This document shows positions 1-11,907 of a DNA stretch of 64,000 nt, piece by piece; position 1 is the stretch's first letter, and each line of letters begins with the position of its first letter. The notes beneath the pieces are model-generated. The model worked only from the letters and a program-made list of their open reading frames with translations. It made no database searches and was not told where the DNA came from. The DNA lies in the NCBI GenBank assembly GCA_001692895.1, contig KV748276.1, positions 126,137-190,136 of the forward strand, read 5' to 3'. The DNA is from Cenococcum geophilum 1.58 (taxonomy: Eukaryota; Ascomycota; Dothideomycetes; Gloniales; Gloniaceae). Both the position numbers and the translations under genes were made by a program.

Positions 1-3000
1 TAAGAAGTTGTTTACCTAGGAGCTAATCCTTAAGATCTATTAACTAGGATTAGATATAGGTATGAAAATGGATATATTAGACTTTATACTAGGAGCGTAT
101 TTACTATAGAAGTACGGGGATATATAGCACCTAGTAGCATACTATAGTTAGAAGATAATACTACTAAAGTTAAACTATAATATCTATAATAAGGAACTAT
201 TAGGTATAGTTATAGCACTTAAGAAATAGAGAGCATTTTTATAAGGCGTAAAGAAACTATTTATAGTTTAGATAGATTATAAGAACTTAACGGGGTTCCT
301 AATAATAAAAGAACTTAATTATAGATAGGTTAGATAGGCAGAGATACTTACAAAATACTATTTTAAGATTTAGTATACTAAAGGAACTAAGAATATAAGA
401 GTAGACGCACTTAGTAGAAAGGCTAAATTATAAAATAATAAGAAGCTATTAGGAGTAATACTACGCAAAAATAAAGACGGATTAATTAGATATAATTACC
501 CTAAGTTAGTAGTAACTTAAGAGGATAAAGAGCTAAAAAGAGTCTATAAGACACTAGAGAGCTTTTAGGTATAGAGAATTCTAAAAGTATAGCTAGAAGA
601 TCTATAAGTAGATATATACAAAGATTAAAAAGTAAAGTATATCCTAAGAAGTATAGTAAAAGATTTTATAGAAGATTTCTATAAGGGAATAACTTAAGGA
701 TATAATGGAGTAATAGGCTTAGTATTAAGACTTTAGGAAGAATATATTATTAACGGAATCTAGGGTATAGCTAAAAAAGTAATAAAGAAGTATCTGGATT
801 GCTAAAGAAATAAACTAATAAGGTATAGGCTATACGGAGGGCTATAACCTATTAAAATACTAGAGAGACTATAGGAGGTTATATTATAAGACTTTATTAT
901 TAAACTACTAAAGTTAAAAGATTTTATTACTAGATAAGAATATAACGTAATCTTAATAATAGTAGATAAGTTAACTAAATAGGGCTACTTTATAGTATAT
1001 ATAGAAGAAATCTTAGCGGAAAACGTCGCTAGAATCTATATTAAGGAAGTATTTATAAGATATAGAGTACCTAGTAAAATTATATTAGATAGAGATATAA
1101 GATTTATAGTAGTATTTTAGGGGGTATTCTTAGCGGGATAGGGGGTTAGGGTAGCAACTTTTACTATATATTATTTATAGACGGACGGATAAATAGAAAG
1201 ATTAAATTAGACGCTAGAATAGTATTTAAGACATTATATTAATTATATACAGAATAATTAGGTATTATTATTACTAGTTATATAGTTTATATATAATATA
1301 ATACTATAAGAAGGAGTAGGTACCTTACTATTTAAGGCGAATTACGGATATAAGCTAAGAATATTATTATTACTATAATAAGTAAAGAAAATAAGTAGCA
1401 TAGCTAAAGAAAGAATAAAGATACTAATAAATCTTTATATAGACCTTATAGAATTAGTAAAGAAGGTATAAGATAGAATAAAAAGGTATTATAACGCTAA
1501 GAGATCTAAAGGACTAGATCTAAGGAGGGGGATAAAGTATAGCTACTATATAAAAATTTTAAGAGTTAATGACTAAGTAAAAAATTAGACTATATTAGAC
1601 TAGGACCTTTTAAAATTATATAGAGGATTTCACCGGTTATATTTAAGTTAAACCTATTAGCTAAGATAAAGATCTACCTTATATAGTATATTATAATACT
1701 AGAACTAGTATAGAAATATTAAACTACTAGTTTATAAAGTAGACACATATAAAGGATAAAAAGAAGATAAATAGTAAGTTTTAAAGATTATTAGTTATAA
1801 GGATATTAATAATAAAATATAGTATAAAGTTAAGTAGATAGGTTATAATAAGACTACTTAAGAGCTACTATAGAATTTAAAGAACGCTATAGGAAAGGTA
1901 TAGGAGTATTAGAGGAAAATGGGTTAAGTAATATTAAGAAGGAGCGAAAGATAAAGGGATTAGTTAAGGGTAATAGAAGAGCTAGATTACCTAGGGGATC
2001 TACTACTAGTATATAAGCTATTTCCGCCTCTTCTTAATTAGAATTATTTTTAGCCTCTTTAGCCTTAAGTTTAAATAGACCTTACTTTACTAAATATAGC
2101 TCTTTTAAGCGTACCTTTTTATAAACCTTTATTAGACGGCTTAGGTAAGTATAAGTATTTAGTTAAGCTTTTAGAGCCTAAGACGCCTTATTAGAATAAC
2201 GCTAAACCTTAGTAAGGGCCTCGGCTAGCTTACTCTCTAGTTTTTTTAGCTATTACTAATATATAGAACCCTAAGATAGATTAAATAAGGAACTAGACGG
2301 CTATAAGAAATAATAAAATATATATACTAGGCGTTAGAGACGGATTAAATATTATAGAATAATCGTATATTCGCTCGCGTATACTTAGTATAAGAAGAAG
2401 GTTAGTAACTAGACGGAGCCGCGATTATAATATATACTAACTTCTTCTCTATATAATAAGAATAGGACAGTATAACTTTACTAAGTAAAAGAATAAATAT
2501 TATTAGCTGGTTATAATAATTAGACGTAGAAGATCTAATAGGAGGCATTAAAAGTAATAAAGGTTATTAAATTAAAAATAGGAATGCTATACCTCTAATA
2601 GACGATTTAGAGATAGGAGATATCTTTAAGGATAAAGATAAAGAGGAGGGGGATAGTATTACAGACCTTATATCGGCAGTAGTACAACTACTAAAAAGGG
2701 ATATAAATAGGTTGGTTAAGCTAGTACGGGAGGCGCTAGAATTAATTAAGCTATAGGATAAAGGGTAATAAAGTTATATAGCTAGTTACGTTATAAGTTT
2801 AAAACGTAGAAATATAGGAATATAGGAACGCGATATACTAACATACTAACGTACTAAACCTTTACTATAGGGAGGAGTTATATATTTAAAGACGTACGGT
2901 CTTTATAAATAGTTTCTCTTCTTTATAGTAAATCTTAGAATATAATTAGAGTTAATCTATTAGGTAACTACTTCACCAGTTATATTTATATTATTGACTA

Positions 3001-3066
3001 TTCTATACCTGTATACCTAGCCCATTAATAAGTCTACCGTAGTATTTCCTATAAGGCTTCGTTACA
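1..3066 (+). mobile_element. Ty3/Gypsy chromovirus (family A), 3' part, RIP-inactivated
   Basis: This is the 3' part of a Ty3/Gypsy element whose 5' part lies outside the window. It aligns almost base for base with 41.4-44.87 kb, differing mainly by transitions. Conceptual translation on the plus strand gives the end of reverse transcriptase and RNase H (about 1-420), a zinc-binding and core integrase (about 600-1500) and a chromodomain-like tail (about 1780-1920). All frames carry many TAA and TAG codons where glutamine is expected, so nothing is translatable. A purine tract (aaagaggagggggatag) sits just before the 3' LTR, as expected for the plus-strand primer. Confidence 0.9.
2657..3066 (+). 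repeat. 3' LTR of the family A element at the left edge (410 bp)
   Basis: It aligns with the two 420-bp LTRs of the complete family A copy at 36626-37045 and 44451-44870. The family terminus TGTTACGG is here mutated to TATTACAG, a RIP-type change. The 3' end retains the original CGTTACA, which shows that the ...TTATA ends of the other copies were once TTACA. Confidence 0.88.
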
Positions 3067-3075
3067 CCTATATAT

Positions 3076-3258
3076 TGTAAGCTTTGCAGTATGTGGGAAT
3101 TGAACGAGCAACTTAATTGTAAATCTATGGAAATCAAGTGGTATAAATATATGAAAGGAGACCGAGTCGGTGAGCGAGTCAAGGGCTAGGCAACTGAAAC
3201 AAGGTGGTACGCTAGTGAGACAAGGTAGTGTTTTGGCAGGGTACCGTAGTCGGTTACA
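3076..3258. mobile_element. Probable solo LTR, 183 bp
   Basis: A segment bounded by TGTAA and TTACA (inverted ends) with flanking TATAT on both sides, consistent with a 5-bp TSD. It is richer in GC than the sequence around it (3120-3250). It lies 9 bp beyond the family A LTR. The TSD is low-complexity and no internal retroelement sequence is present, so the call rests on termini, size and composition. Confidence 0.5.
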
Positions 3259-4200
3259 TATATACTAATTAAGTTGATTTAGGTAACCTATTCCCTGCTA
3301 CCGTTAATTATCTTAAAGTTAATAATTCTGCCTCTTAATATAACTACTTTTATAGTAAAAGCTAGTCCTATTATATAGCCTATCTTATCCATATTCTACC
3401 TATTAAATTCGCTAATATTATATTAAGTAATAGCATTAGTATAGTTGGCAAAGAATCTCTAAATAAGGCCTGGATTGTTATTTATAAGAGCTCGTTCTTA
3501 ATTAATTAAACATATATAGTAGTAACGAAGCTTATCCTGCCGTTTTAGGAAGTTATATACCCACTTTATACTAAGAGGGCTAATATGGACGTATTAAGGA
3601 AGGTTGGCGTATTCCTAGCGGAGGACAACTATAGCAATTAATTGAACGGTATGCTGCCGACATAGAAATCTAGCGTTTGCAAGATATATAAGGTGTTAAA
3701 CAATTATATCTTCGCTAGCAATAGTAATACGGTTCTAGTTGGTATGGGCGACTTTATAGGGCTGTTGCTTTTCCATTAAGGCGGCGTCGTAATGTCTGTG
3801 GATCTACCCTATAAGCCTTTATGTAAGTTTCCCGGTCTTTATAGAGCCTAGAATTCTAGGCAATAATAGCGCTCTATATATTCTCTTCCCTGCAAGGTTA
3901 TAGGGGCCAGTAGGGCATTATAGTGTTGGTAAAAGATTTTCTAATTTAGTTGTAAGCATTTAAAATAAAATGAAGTTCTACTATTTTGATTTTGGAACCG
4001 GCAATATGCCACATTAGGAAGGCAGTAAACCCAATTAGGAAGGCGGTAGTAGCCGACCGTCATAACTATATCGCCGTCATAACCCTATCACCTACGTTAC
4101 AGAGATTCTGCTGAGCATTTCTTAGGATTTTCCGACTAAGCTTTTCCTAGTAATGCTGTGGACTACGCATCTCAATGAGGGCAAAATTGTAGGTACTGAA
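3259..4200. other. Decayed AT-rich sequence, unrecognised
   Basis: RIP-like sequence rich in TA with no open frame and no similarity I recognise. From about 4000 the composition moves towards that of the gene island, so the heterochromatin-like block probably ends here. Confidence 0.5.
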
Positions 4201-4743
4201 ACGTGAGACAGCTAATCTAAAAGGTGATTGGACAATCAAAGACTAGGCCAATAGATTGGTCCAAGGACCCCGAAAAATGATACAAGAACGCGCCAGCGTT
4301 TCCAGTTGTGATGCGTCTCTCATACGGAGCCGAGCCAGCGCCGGCACTAGTGCTTTAAGAGCGCTGACTTCAAAATAGCCGGATTCTGCTCCCCTTTTTT
4401 GAACTTTAGTGAAGGCGCTGCCCGCGCTAAATCTATTATTAGAATCGAGGTATCTAAATTGGCAACGATTTCCAATAATTTAGGTTCGTGATATTGACGG
4501 ATTAGCTATCGTGCATTGAAGATGCTGCATAGACTGCTTTTCGTGTTGCGGTTCGCTTTGCCAAGTGGTCTTAAAAGGCGGGGTCAACTGCCGGGCCTGA
4601 GACATCAGGGGTAGTTAACCGACGAATTTTTCCTTGAGAGCATATTTAGACAGATGATGGTGAAGAGTTGTTTCGGGTCGCCTTCTGAGTATTAACTGCT
4701 CGGCTCACTTGGCGCTAGGTATCTTTTGGATTAACAGCACAAC
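4201..4743. other. Upstream region of the SDR-like gene
   Basis: Normal-composition intergenic DNA that must contain the promoter of the gene starting at 4744. I see no other gene or repeat in it. Confidence 0.4.
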
Positions 4744-5994
4744 ATGACCAAGATTTTTATGTATGATCTATGGGAGATGCTCTTCTGCGCATGAAGCTGA
4801 TATCTGTAGTGTTGGAGGCACTGGCCACGTTGGAGGAGCAGTTCTGGACATTATCTCGGCAACATATCCTAAAGTAGAACTGATAGTGTTGGTCCGGGAC
4901 GAAACAAAAGCAAGTCGACTTGTATCGAAATATTCCAAGGTAACTCCTGTCATTGGGAATTTAAATAGTTTGGAACTTCTCGAATCTGCTTCCAAGAAGG
5001 CCGGCATAGTCATTAGTGCGTAACTATCCGACTCTCATAGTCAATGCGCCACTAGTCACTCACAGAAAGTATAGACGCTGCCCCTGATATTACCCACGAG
5101 GCAGGTATAGAAGCAATACTAAAAGGGTTGGGAGGCCGCTCGGAAAAAGGATATTACATCCATACATCTGGCGCAGCTTTGATTTGGGATGAGCCGGACG
5201 GCTTAAAGCCGGGGACAAAGATATGGGACGACGTAGCAGATATCGACGAGATTACTTCAATGCCGGAAGAAAAAACACACCGGCAAACAGATAAGGTAGG
5301 ATATCAGTCTCTCTAGCAGTAATTTTCTTTTAATTTTCTGTGTCAGGTGACTTGCGTTTTTGGGTAGATCGATTGACATGTCTCTTCCTAGATGGCATTC
5401 GCAGCGTCACCAAGCGTGAATGTTGCGATAATCTCTCCAACAGCAATATACGGTCTCAGTCCCTCAATCGAATACCCGGTGCCGCTTACACTCCTAGAGG
5501 TTCTGAACACCATCAGCAAGGTTCCGGGCGGCTTCGTAGTTTCCGCTGGTGAAAATCTCCAAAACTACGTCTATGTCCTCGATCTGGCACGTCTCTATCT
5601 CCTCTTAGTGTCTTATGCAATAGACGCTAAAGAATCAGTGGCTGGGTTGGACTTATGGGGACTAAAGGCGTACTACTTCGGCGCGGAGGAAGAACTCGCC
5701 TTTGCCGACTTCATAGCCGCGCTGGTGTCTGTGCTCAACAAGAAAGGAATTGTTCAGAACGAGACTTTAACGTCGATTAATGTCGCCGATGCTGCTAAAG
5801 TTCACTTGGGTGGAGATTCACAAGAAGCTCCTCCTTTAGACTCATGGGCTATGCATATTGCGATAATGTACGGTACCGATATGCGTGTTCGCAGCACTCG
5901 TGCCAAGAAGATTGGTTGGCAACCGCGAGGGCCAGCAGTAAAAGACACGCTTGATGAGGTTGTGGAAAGATATTTGGTTGAGAAAAAGGGTTAA
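4744..5994 (+). CDS. NAD(P)-binding Rossmann-fold protein (NAD-dependent epimerase/dehydratase type, extended SDR)
   Basis: Four exons give a 348-residue protein: 4744-4760, 4810-5015, 5075-5295, 5392-5994. The introns are 49, 59 and 96 bp with GT-AG ends, and the first has a CTGAT branch site. Splicing restores a canonical start, MTKIFIVGGTGHVGG, whose GGTGHVGG is the nucleotide-binding glycine motif. An acidic residue-rich strand follows (VELIVLVRDE), then VINAAPD and an HTSGAAL segment. The C-terminal half carries ISPTAIYG, typical of atypical extended SDRs that act on small molecules. I do not see a clear catalytic YxxxK pair, so the protein may bind cofactor without classical dehydrogenase activity. 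The ATG at 4763 is an alternative only if intron 1 is not removed. The substrate is unknown. Confidence 0.85.
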
Positions 5995-6315
5995 CGTTCA
6001 ACTATTCGAGATCAATTGTAAAGAAGCAAGAATTTGAGGGTGAAGCTCGCCCAAGATACTAGACCTTGGCGTCGCTGTTTATTATTAAGTTTCCTGTTTC
6101 TCTTTTAAGAAGAGATGTGTTGGAATGATAATCGTGTCAAACGGGTACGGGAGGCGGGCGGCGCCGCAATTTCGGGGCGCGAATCACTTGGCAAACTGCG
6201 CAATGACAGCACATGCATGCCCACTTGTCACCCACCCTTGACAGCAATCATGGTATCCTTTCACTTACACTTCAATTCATGCCTCTCCAACATCTAGATA
6301 CACTCTTGAAAGCTG
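5995..6315. other. Intergenic region
   Basis: 320 bp between two plus-strand genes, holding the 3' end of the SDR-like gene and the promoter of the ATP-grasp-like gene. The only open frame (6115-6297) has no recognisable protein features. Confidence 0.4.
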
Positions 6316-8094
6316 ATGAGGCGAAATCCAAATCCCATGGCAGTTAACGACACACTATCTGTCGAGGCTCTGAGAATGGTGCCGAGCGAACTGACTCGGT
6401 TTTCTGGGCAGTATCGCTTGCTGTTTGTTGTTCTTATCTTTTCGCTTTTTCCCCTCACTACTACTACAGTAATCCTCAGCTCGCTCTATTCGAATTTACC
6501 GAGGCTCCTTGGTCAACGAAAACGCCTTCCCTACAACTCGACTCCCCGCAAGCGGATCCTCATAACCGGCGCGAATACGCCCACCGCCCTCACCCTCGCC
6601 CGTCTCCTCCATGTCGAAGGTCATACAGTTTTAGCTGCAGATCATGAGCCCATAGCACTCCTATCTCCTGCCCGTGTTTCGAAGGCCGTAACAAAATTCT
6701 ACCGACTTAGCGAACCGGCCTCGGTGGCCCGAAATACGGCAAAGCAGGAAGGATCGCGGATAACTAGAATTGGGACGATCGTACATTCCTCCCAAGATGT
6801 CTCAAAAGACTCCTCAGTAGTGGAATTATATAGCGGTGATATTGACGCGATATTGAAACACTGTGGAGGCGTGGATCTGTGGATTCCTTGCGATAATGCA
6901 TCCATATCACCCGAGGTCCTTGCGGAAGCAAGAAATGTTGTGATGAGCTATAGAGGATCCGCGATATACCCAGAAGAGGATGTAACTAAACTGTCAACGG
7001 ATCCGGTTGCGTTTGCAGATTTTGTCGCAGGACTTCGGACCAGCATTAAACCACCAGAAACGCGAATTATGCGGAGCCGAACCGAGATTCATCATATTTT
7101 GGGCGACAGCCAAAAAGAGAGGCAGTACCTGCTTGAGAAGTGTGAGGAACCTGAAGATGACACGTTGAAAGACATGAATGGTGCGATAAAAATGAATCGT
7201 GATTCGGTAATGTCCATGAGTGTGGATTCTATTTTCCCCATTGAACGCCGCGGAACAACGGTGTCAATGGTTCTACCACGGCCGACAATGAACGAAACAT
7301 ATCACTCCATCGCTGACATGCGAATTTCGAAGAGGGATCCGTGGATCATTAAAGAAGTCATCGAGGGAGAGAAAGCCATGGCCCACGCTCTTGTCGTCGA
7401 TAGCAAAGTCCGGGCGTTCACAGTTACTTCAACTCCCACTTCGCTTAAAGACACCAGTCTAGGAGAAAAAGCAAATTCGACACCCGCAGAATATACGACG
7501 ATGAGTCCAGGCTCGGTACTACATTCCACTCTCCTATCTTTCACGCAAGGCTTCGCTTCGAGTCTGCCAAACGATACAACAACGCACCTAAGCTTGACTT
7601 TCGCTCTCTGTGAAACTCCATGTCCCACAGGAACATGCCGAGTGATTAGGCCGCTTTCTTGCTTCATGCTTCCCCACTCCTCAATCTCACTCCTAGCTCT
7701 TAGTCAAGAGCATTCGAGCAGACTCGCCAAAGCTTATCTTGTTGCAGTAAAAAATCCAGAGAGTATCGACAACATGACTTCAAACGACCTTCTACCTGAG
7801 GCCGCGAAGGATGAGGGATTCATTTTAAGAGCTGCTGGAACCAAACATGTAGGGATCTACTCCTTACCCCAGGATACTGTTGACTTCCTGCTCTTACCAC
7901 TCCTTCGGCTCCCTCTGCTTCGAAGCTCCTTACTAGAAGTGGTAGAAAGATCGGCAAAATTTGCAGAGCGCTTGCTCCTTTGGAAAGAGGAAACTTTCGA
8001 TTGGCAAGATCCTTGGCCATGGTGGTGGCAGTGGCATGTCCGAATGCCTACGGAGTTCGTGGTAGCCCGCAGTGGAGCAGTGCGCAAAGCATAG
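6316..8094 (+). CDS. Membrane-anchored ATP-grasp-like protein (carbamoyl-phosphate synthase-type fold)
   Basis: Intronless frame of 592 residues. A strongly hydrophobic segment (about residues 33-58) predicts one N-terminal membrane anchor. It is followed by a Rossmann-like preATP-grasp start, KRILITGANTPTAL (about residues 78-92). The middle contains KEVIEGEKAMAHALVVDSK, which resembles the ATP-grasp core. The end has the Trp-rich DPWPWWWQWH found near the C terminus of large fungal ATP-grasp proteins. Reaction and substrate are unknown; such proteins ligate a carboxylate to an amine using ATP. A second ATG at 6337 is also possible. The central region (residues about 250-330) is low in recognisable motifs. 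Confidence 0.75.
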   Translation: MRRNPNPMAVNDTLSVEALRMVPSELTRFSGQYRLLFVVLIFSLFPLTTTTVILSSLYSNLPRLLGQRKRLPYNSTPRKRILITGANTPTALTLARLLHVEGHTVLAADHEPIALLSPARVSKAVTKFYRLSEPASVARNTAKQEGSRITRIGTIVHSSQDVSKDSSVVELYSGDIDAILKHCGGVDLWIPCDNASISPEVLAEARNVVMSYRGSAIYPEEDVTKLSTDPVAFADFVAGLRTSIKPPETRIMRSRTEIHHILGDSQKERQYLLEKCEEPEDDTLKDMNGAIKMNRDSVMSMSVDSIFPIERRGTTVSMVLPRPTMNETYHSIADMRISKRDPWIIKEVIEGEKAMAHALVVDSKVRAFTVTSTPTSLKDTSLGEKANSTPAEYTTMSPGSVLHSTLLSFTQGFASSLPNDTTTHLSLTFALCETPCPTGTCRVIRPLSCFMLPHSSISLLALSQEHSSRLAKAYLVAVKNPESIDNMTSNDLLPEAAKDEGFILRAAGTKHVGIYSLPQDTVDFLLLPLLRLPLLRSSLLEVVERSAKFAERLLLWKEETFDWQDPWPWWWQWHVRMPTEFVVARSGAVRKA

Positions 8095-8696
8095 CCAGCG
8101 TAGACGATTGGACGTGACAATGACGAAGGACGGGAATTTGGACCTTAAGTGACTGATGGAAAGGGCAAATTTGATGCGCATGATAAGGAGATGGGATAAC
8201 GGCATGTATACAAGCTTAGTAAATCGGTGTTGGAGGATTTTTTTTAATTGAACCATGTCGGCTGGCCCAGAGGCTGGTAGTCAAGTTTTCGTTTGTGATC
8301 CTAGTTTTAGTCTTTTTCATCAATTCATATCTAAGGAATGCATCCATGGACTCGTCGGATTAGTCGATTGAGTATTGCAGAAATGTAGACAACCGGGTAA
8401 GCATGGTGCGCGTATTGCCAATGTTTTGGAGCGCAAGATTACTTTCATTAGAGATTTTACTCTTAAATCATCTTTCTCATCCAAGCGAAGTTAGAAAGTG
8501 ATGATCTCTTGAAACGTGCATTAGTCTGCTTCATGCAGATGTCAAAACTCACTGAGTGGTGGCGTTCAACGCTCGGTAGCTAAATCTGGAGCGCTTATGT
8601 CGTTGTCCAGATAAAGCCAATATCAGCGGTTGTGGCTATTAAGCCCAGCTGGTGGCTTGCATTCAGAAGTTCTTGGCGTGGAATGGCACATGTTCA
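8095..8696. other. Convergent intergenic region
   Basis: 600 bp between the ends of two convergent genes. I see only 3' flanking sequence; several short minus-strand open frames here overlap the ATP-grasp-like gene in other frames. Confidence 0.4.
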
Positions 8697-10022
8697 TCAC
8701 GCTGGCTGTTTGGTTGGCGGCCCATCCCTGCCCACTGTCTTCAAATCGTGGCTGAGGATCCCCAAGTGTTCTTCCCGATTGGAATTTGAGCTCCATTTAA
8801 CAGCCTGCGAGTACCAAAGCATATCCCAGGCATCATCTGGAATACGCTCGAGCAACCCCGGTACCCCTGCCTTCGCTCTAGTATAGGCTCGCCATAGTGC
8901 TTTCCTAATGTCCTCATTAGCGCCCATATATGCCGTGCGGAGGACCTCGTTGAGCTGCTTGAGGCGAGGGTTGGAGGAATGCGGCCGTTGGAGGTCGATA
9001 ACAAGGCGTTGGAGGGCAGCTTTGTGTTCAGGGTCGGCCTCAGCGGTGACGATACGTTCTTTGATGGGTAGGACGGAGGGGGCAGGAGTTTGCGAAATGT
9101 CCTGGGCGCCACTTAATTCGATACCGGGCTGGTTTTCGTCATTTAATGCTTCTTCAAGGGTCTTGTCTTCGCCATTGCCTTCAACGATCTCTAATAGTTT
9201 TGATTTGAGCTCTTCGTCATTTAATGTTTCTTCAAGGGTTTCGTCCTCGAGGTCCTCGATCATTTTCTGCATTTCGCTGTCGAATGAAGCGGCGACGCTG
9301 TCCTCGTCCGAGTAATCCATTTTCCCTTCAACAGCTTCTAGCATTGCCTTTAAGCCTTCACTATCTGCATTCTTAAAGTCCGTGATCGTATCCGTCGAAT
9401 AACTCAGCATGGTTAGATCACCCAAAACGAGTTCCTCGTCGCCAGCCTTTAACTTCCCGGACCTTATCTCGTCTTGCAATTCTCGGAAGACATCTCGGTA
9501 TTGCCGCATCTTAGGATCTTCTATGAGGCTTTCGAGCACGTCTAGCTTGAGCTTCTTATCCAAAAACTCTTCTTGCTTGTCGAAACCCTTCCGGAGCTCC
9601 GGAGCGTCCGGGTCTAGTTCTCTCTGCATTTGCTGGATTTGCGGATGTAGATCCCTCATCTCGGGATCATTCATAAGACCCTTGAGAGCTTTCATCCTAG
9701 ACGCAGGATCCCGACTGTTCAGCTCTGCTTCTTCTTCGTCTTCCAAAGCTTCCAACTCCGCTTGGTGCTGTTTGAGCTCTTCGAGAGTGCTAATTGCGCC
9801 GACGCGGCGTGGTGGGCTCTTCATATTCTCATCCTGCTCGTAGAAGGTGATTTGTGGCATCTCAAATTCGGGCTCGTTACCCGGTTTCGCTTTCAGGGCT
9901 TTGGGGCGAGTGGACGCAGAGGATACTGGTCGTGCAAGGTTGAGGCAGACATGACGTGAAGTGCGACAGAGGAGTCGGTGTCGGAGAGATGCGAGAGCAG
10001 GACGCGCCATACAATAAGCCAT
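8697..10022 (-). CDS. Conserved fungal protein, probably mitochondrial
   Basis: Intronless, 441 residues from the ATG at 10022. The frame extends upstream to an ATG at 10148. I prefer 10022 because A at -3 and G at +4 fit a fungal start and because it places an Arg/Ser/Leu-rich, acid-poor stretch (MARPALASLRHRLLCRTSR, from residue 5) at the N terminus, as in mitochondrial targeting peptides. The body is highly charged and helical with acidic repeats (LEDETLEETLNDEELKSK), probably coiled coil. The C-terminal block containing PDDAWDMLWYSQ and HLGILSHDLKTVG looks like the conserved domain. I do not recognise a named family and assign no function. Confidence 0.75.
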   Translation of the reverse strand: MAYCMARPALASLRHRLLCRTSRHVCLNLARPVSSASTRPKALKAKPGNEPEFEMPQITFYEQDENMKSPPRRVGAISTLEELKQHQAELEALEDEEEAELNSRDPASRMKALKGLMNDPEMRDLHPQIQQMQRELDPDAPELRKGFDKQEEFLDKKLKLDVLESLIEDPKMRQYRDVFRELQDEIRSGKLKAGDEELVLGDLTMLSYSTDTITDFKNADSEGLKAMLEAVEGKMDYSDEDSVAASFDSEMQKMIEDLEDETLEETLNDEELKSKLLEIVEGNGEDKTLEEALNDENQPGIELSGAQDISQTPAPSVLPIKERIVTAEADPEHKAALQRLVIDLQRPHSSNPRLKQLNEVLRTAYMGANEDIRKALWRAYTRAKAGVPGLLERIPDDAWDMLWYSQAVKWSSNSNREEHLGILSHDLKTVGRDGPPTKQPA

Positions 10023-10588
10023 ACTAGGCAAAGAATGACGATGGTTAGAATTTTCACAGGCGTACAACAAAAAGGGAGGGAGGTTGATGCTGGGGCAACT
10101 TTCCTTAAAATAAATTTCTGGGGGATAAACGCTATGCAAACAGAGCAAACTTGATGGAGGAAACCTACAGTTTCAATTGTTCGCGCGTTCATGTCCACAT
10201 CTTGCGATTTATATTCTATCAAGCTTGCTAAAATTCCAGGCCTTCAGCTACGCCATCATCCTGCCACATGGGTTTCTTTGCCACCACATTTCTACATTTC
10301 GCTTTCCGCTTCACCCCCTAATACCACCTCCACTTACTCCAGAATCGGAACAAAGTCTTCCGCTCACTATCTTTTTTAGTTATAGACCCCTATATATCAT
10401 CCTCTTCCTCCGCCCCAACAATCCACAAGGAAACCTGATCGAGCGTCGTCGGTGAAATAGAGTAACACTCAAACCCAAGCTCCTCTTTATTCTCCTCCAG
10501 AAAGGCAAATAATGCTGCTATACCACCATCGTGGTCCCGATGGTACCACCGATCGTATCCAGGCCAGAAGCAGAGAGTAAACTAGCGC
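10023..10588. other. Upstream region of the mitochondrial-type gene
   Basis: Pyrimidine-rich DNA upstream of the minus-strand gene. No separate gene recognised; the plus-strand frames here are low-complexity Pro/Leu/Ser shadows. Confidence 0.35.
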
Positions 10589-11907
10589 TCATTTCCTTAG
10601 CCGGAAGAATGATATAGAAGCCACCCGACGGCCCTTATGCTTACCCCTACGAATATTCCTGACTATCGCACTATCGAATAAGACGAACACGAAATCGAAG
10701 ATGAGATAGGCCATCCACAGTGGCCCTGTCCGGATCCCGTTGCTGTAGTGGTCCGTGGAGGGCCCGAAGTATCTGCAGCCTTTCGGCCGTTGGGTATAAT
10801 GCGAAGAAGCCAGGATAAGTGGCCATAGCAAGCCCAAAGTACAGAACCAGCTATAGCGTCTTCCCGGTACCGGGGCAAAGGGAATAGCAAAGCCCTGACA
10901 CTGTGTGGTGGTCGGTATGCCTGTGAGTACATTTGACAGGACATTCTGAGTGATGATAGCGGCAATGATATCACCGTTTCCAACGTATGACATGACCAGA
11001 GTGTTTCCAAGAAGGAATTCTCCAGGCGTAACATAGTAATAGTGAGAAGCAACAAATCCTCGAAATCGGGTAAACTATCAACTATAGTATTCTGACTAGT
11101 TCGTTAAGCTAGGTCATTGACTGAAATTGGGAATAGAGGCCTAACTGGAATAAATGGTTTTGTAGTAGAGTTTAGAGACCATACAGTAGGAGTCGATGCC
11201 TAAGCACCAGGGGTGCAAGATAATGCGGTAAATCTAGTTAAAAATAGCGCTACCAATCCAGCTGTCACAATTGGAACCAGAGCGGCAGCACAGTAATGCA
11301 GATAAGATGGTAGCTCGTTTGCGGAATAAGATCCAAGTTGCCGAGGCATGTTGGTGCCTCGTCCAGTTGACATCTGAAGGCCCTTATCCTCTGATGATGA
11401 CGCGTCGGAGAGGGGTAAACCATCCATATCCTCAGGAGAGACCCCGGCCTGTAAAGTTGTAACCGACGTGTCCTGCATGTCTGCTTTTACTTCTTCGGCG
11501 AGACAGAGGAATACATCAAGAGTAGGACCACTAATGTCGTAACCACGAATCCCACCCCTCAAGCTTGTTCACAAATCGTGCCGTTTGAGCATAGTCAGCC
11601 AGCTGGAAAGTAGTCTAGTCATGGGTGGCGTGTTTCGCGATACCGTCAAATTCCGAAGAAATGTCGAATTTCACGTCTGTTGGTACAGAAACCCGATATC
11701 CACTGCCAAAATGGTGTTTCAGTTCCACAGCAAAGCCCTTTGCTTTGAGATTGCCTTTCGATAATACGATGACGTGGTCGGATCGGCTTCGTCAAGAAAA
11801 TGAATAGTGAGCAGTAGAGTTCTCAAGCCTTGTTCTGCAAGCAGGATGTCCCAGAGTTTCCGACGTGATAGTGTTGTTTTCACCCGATATTGCATCACAT
11901 ACATCAC
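10589..11907 (-). pseudogene. ABC-A family transporter relic
   Basis: Fragments of an ABC-A full transporter lie in order on the minus strand but in shifting frames. From the 5' side: the end of the first nucleotide-binding domain (SRRKLWDILL, then LLLTIHFLDEAD with the switch histidine), LSKGNLKAKGFAVELKHHFG, the regulatory tail (TLDVFLCLAEEVKADM), and the start of the second membrane domain (ALVPIVTAGLVALFL). Last comes HYSNGIRTGPLWMAYLIFDF, a segment of that domain. Walker A, the ABC signature and everything before them are missing at 11907, and the second nucleotide-binding domain is absent. At least two frameshifts and stops separate the pieces. It is a truncated, dead copy. Confidence 0.75.

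Noticed and set aside
3085..3110. tRNA-like T-loop sequence near GGGAATTGAAC
   Set aside because: No pairing T-stem, anticodon arm or acceptor stem can be formed; it lies inside the probable solo LTR.
8908..9843. Ser-rich plus-strand frames opposite the mitochondrial-type gene
   Set aside because: Antisense shadows of an acidic, charged coding sequence on the minus strand.
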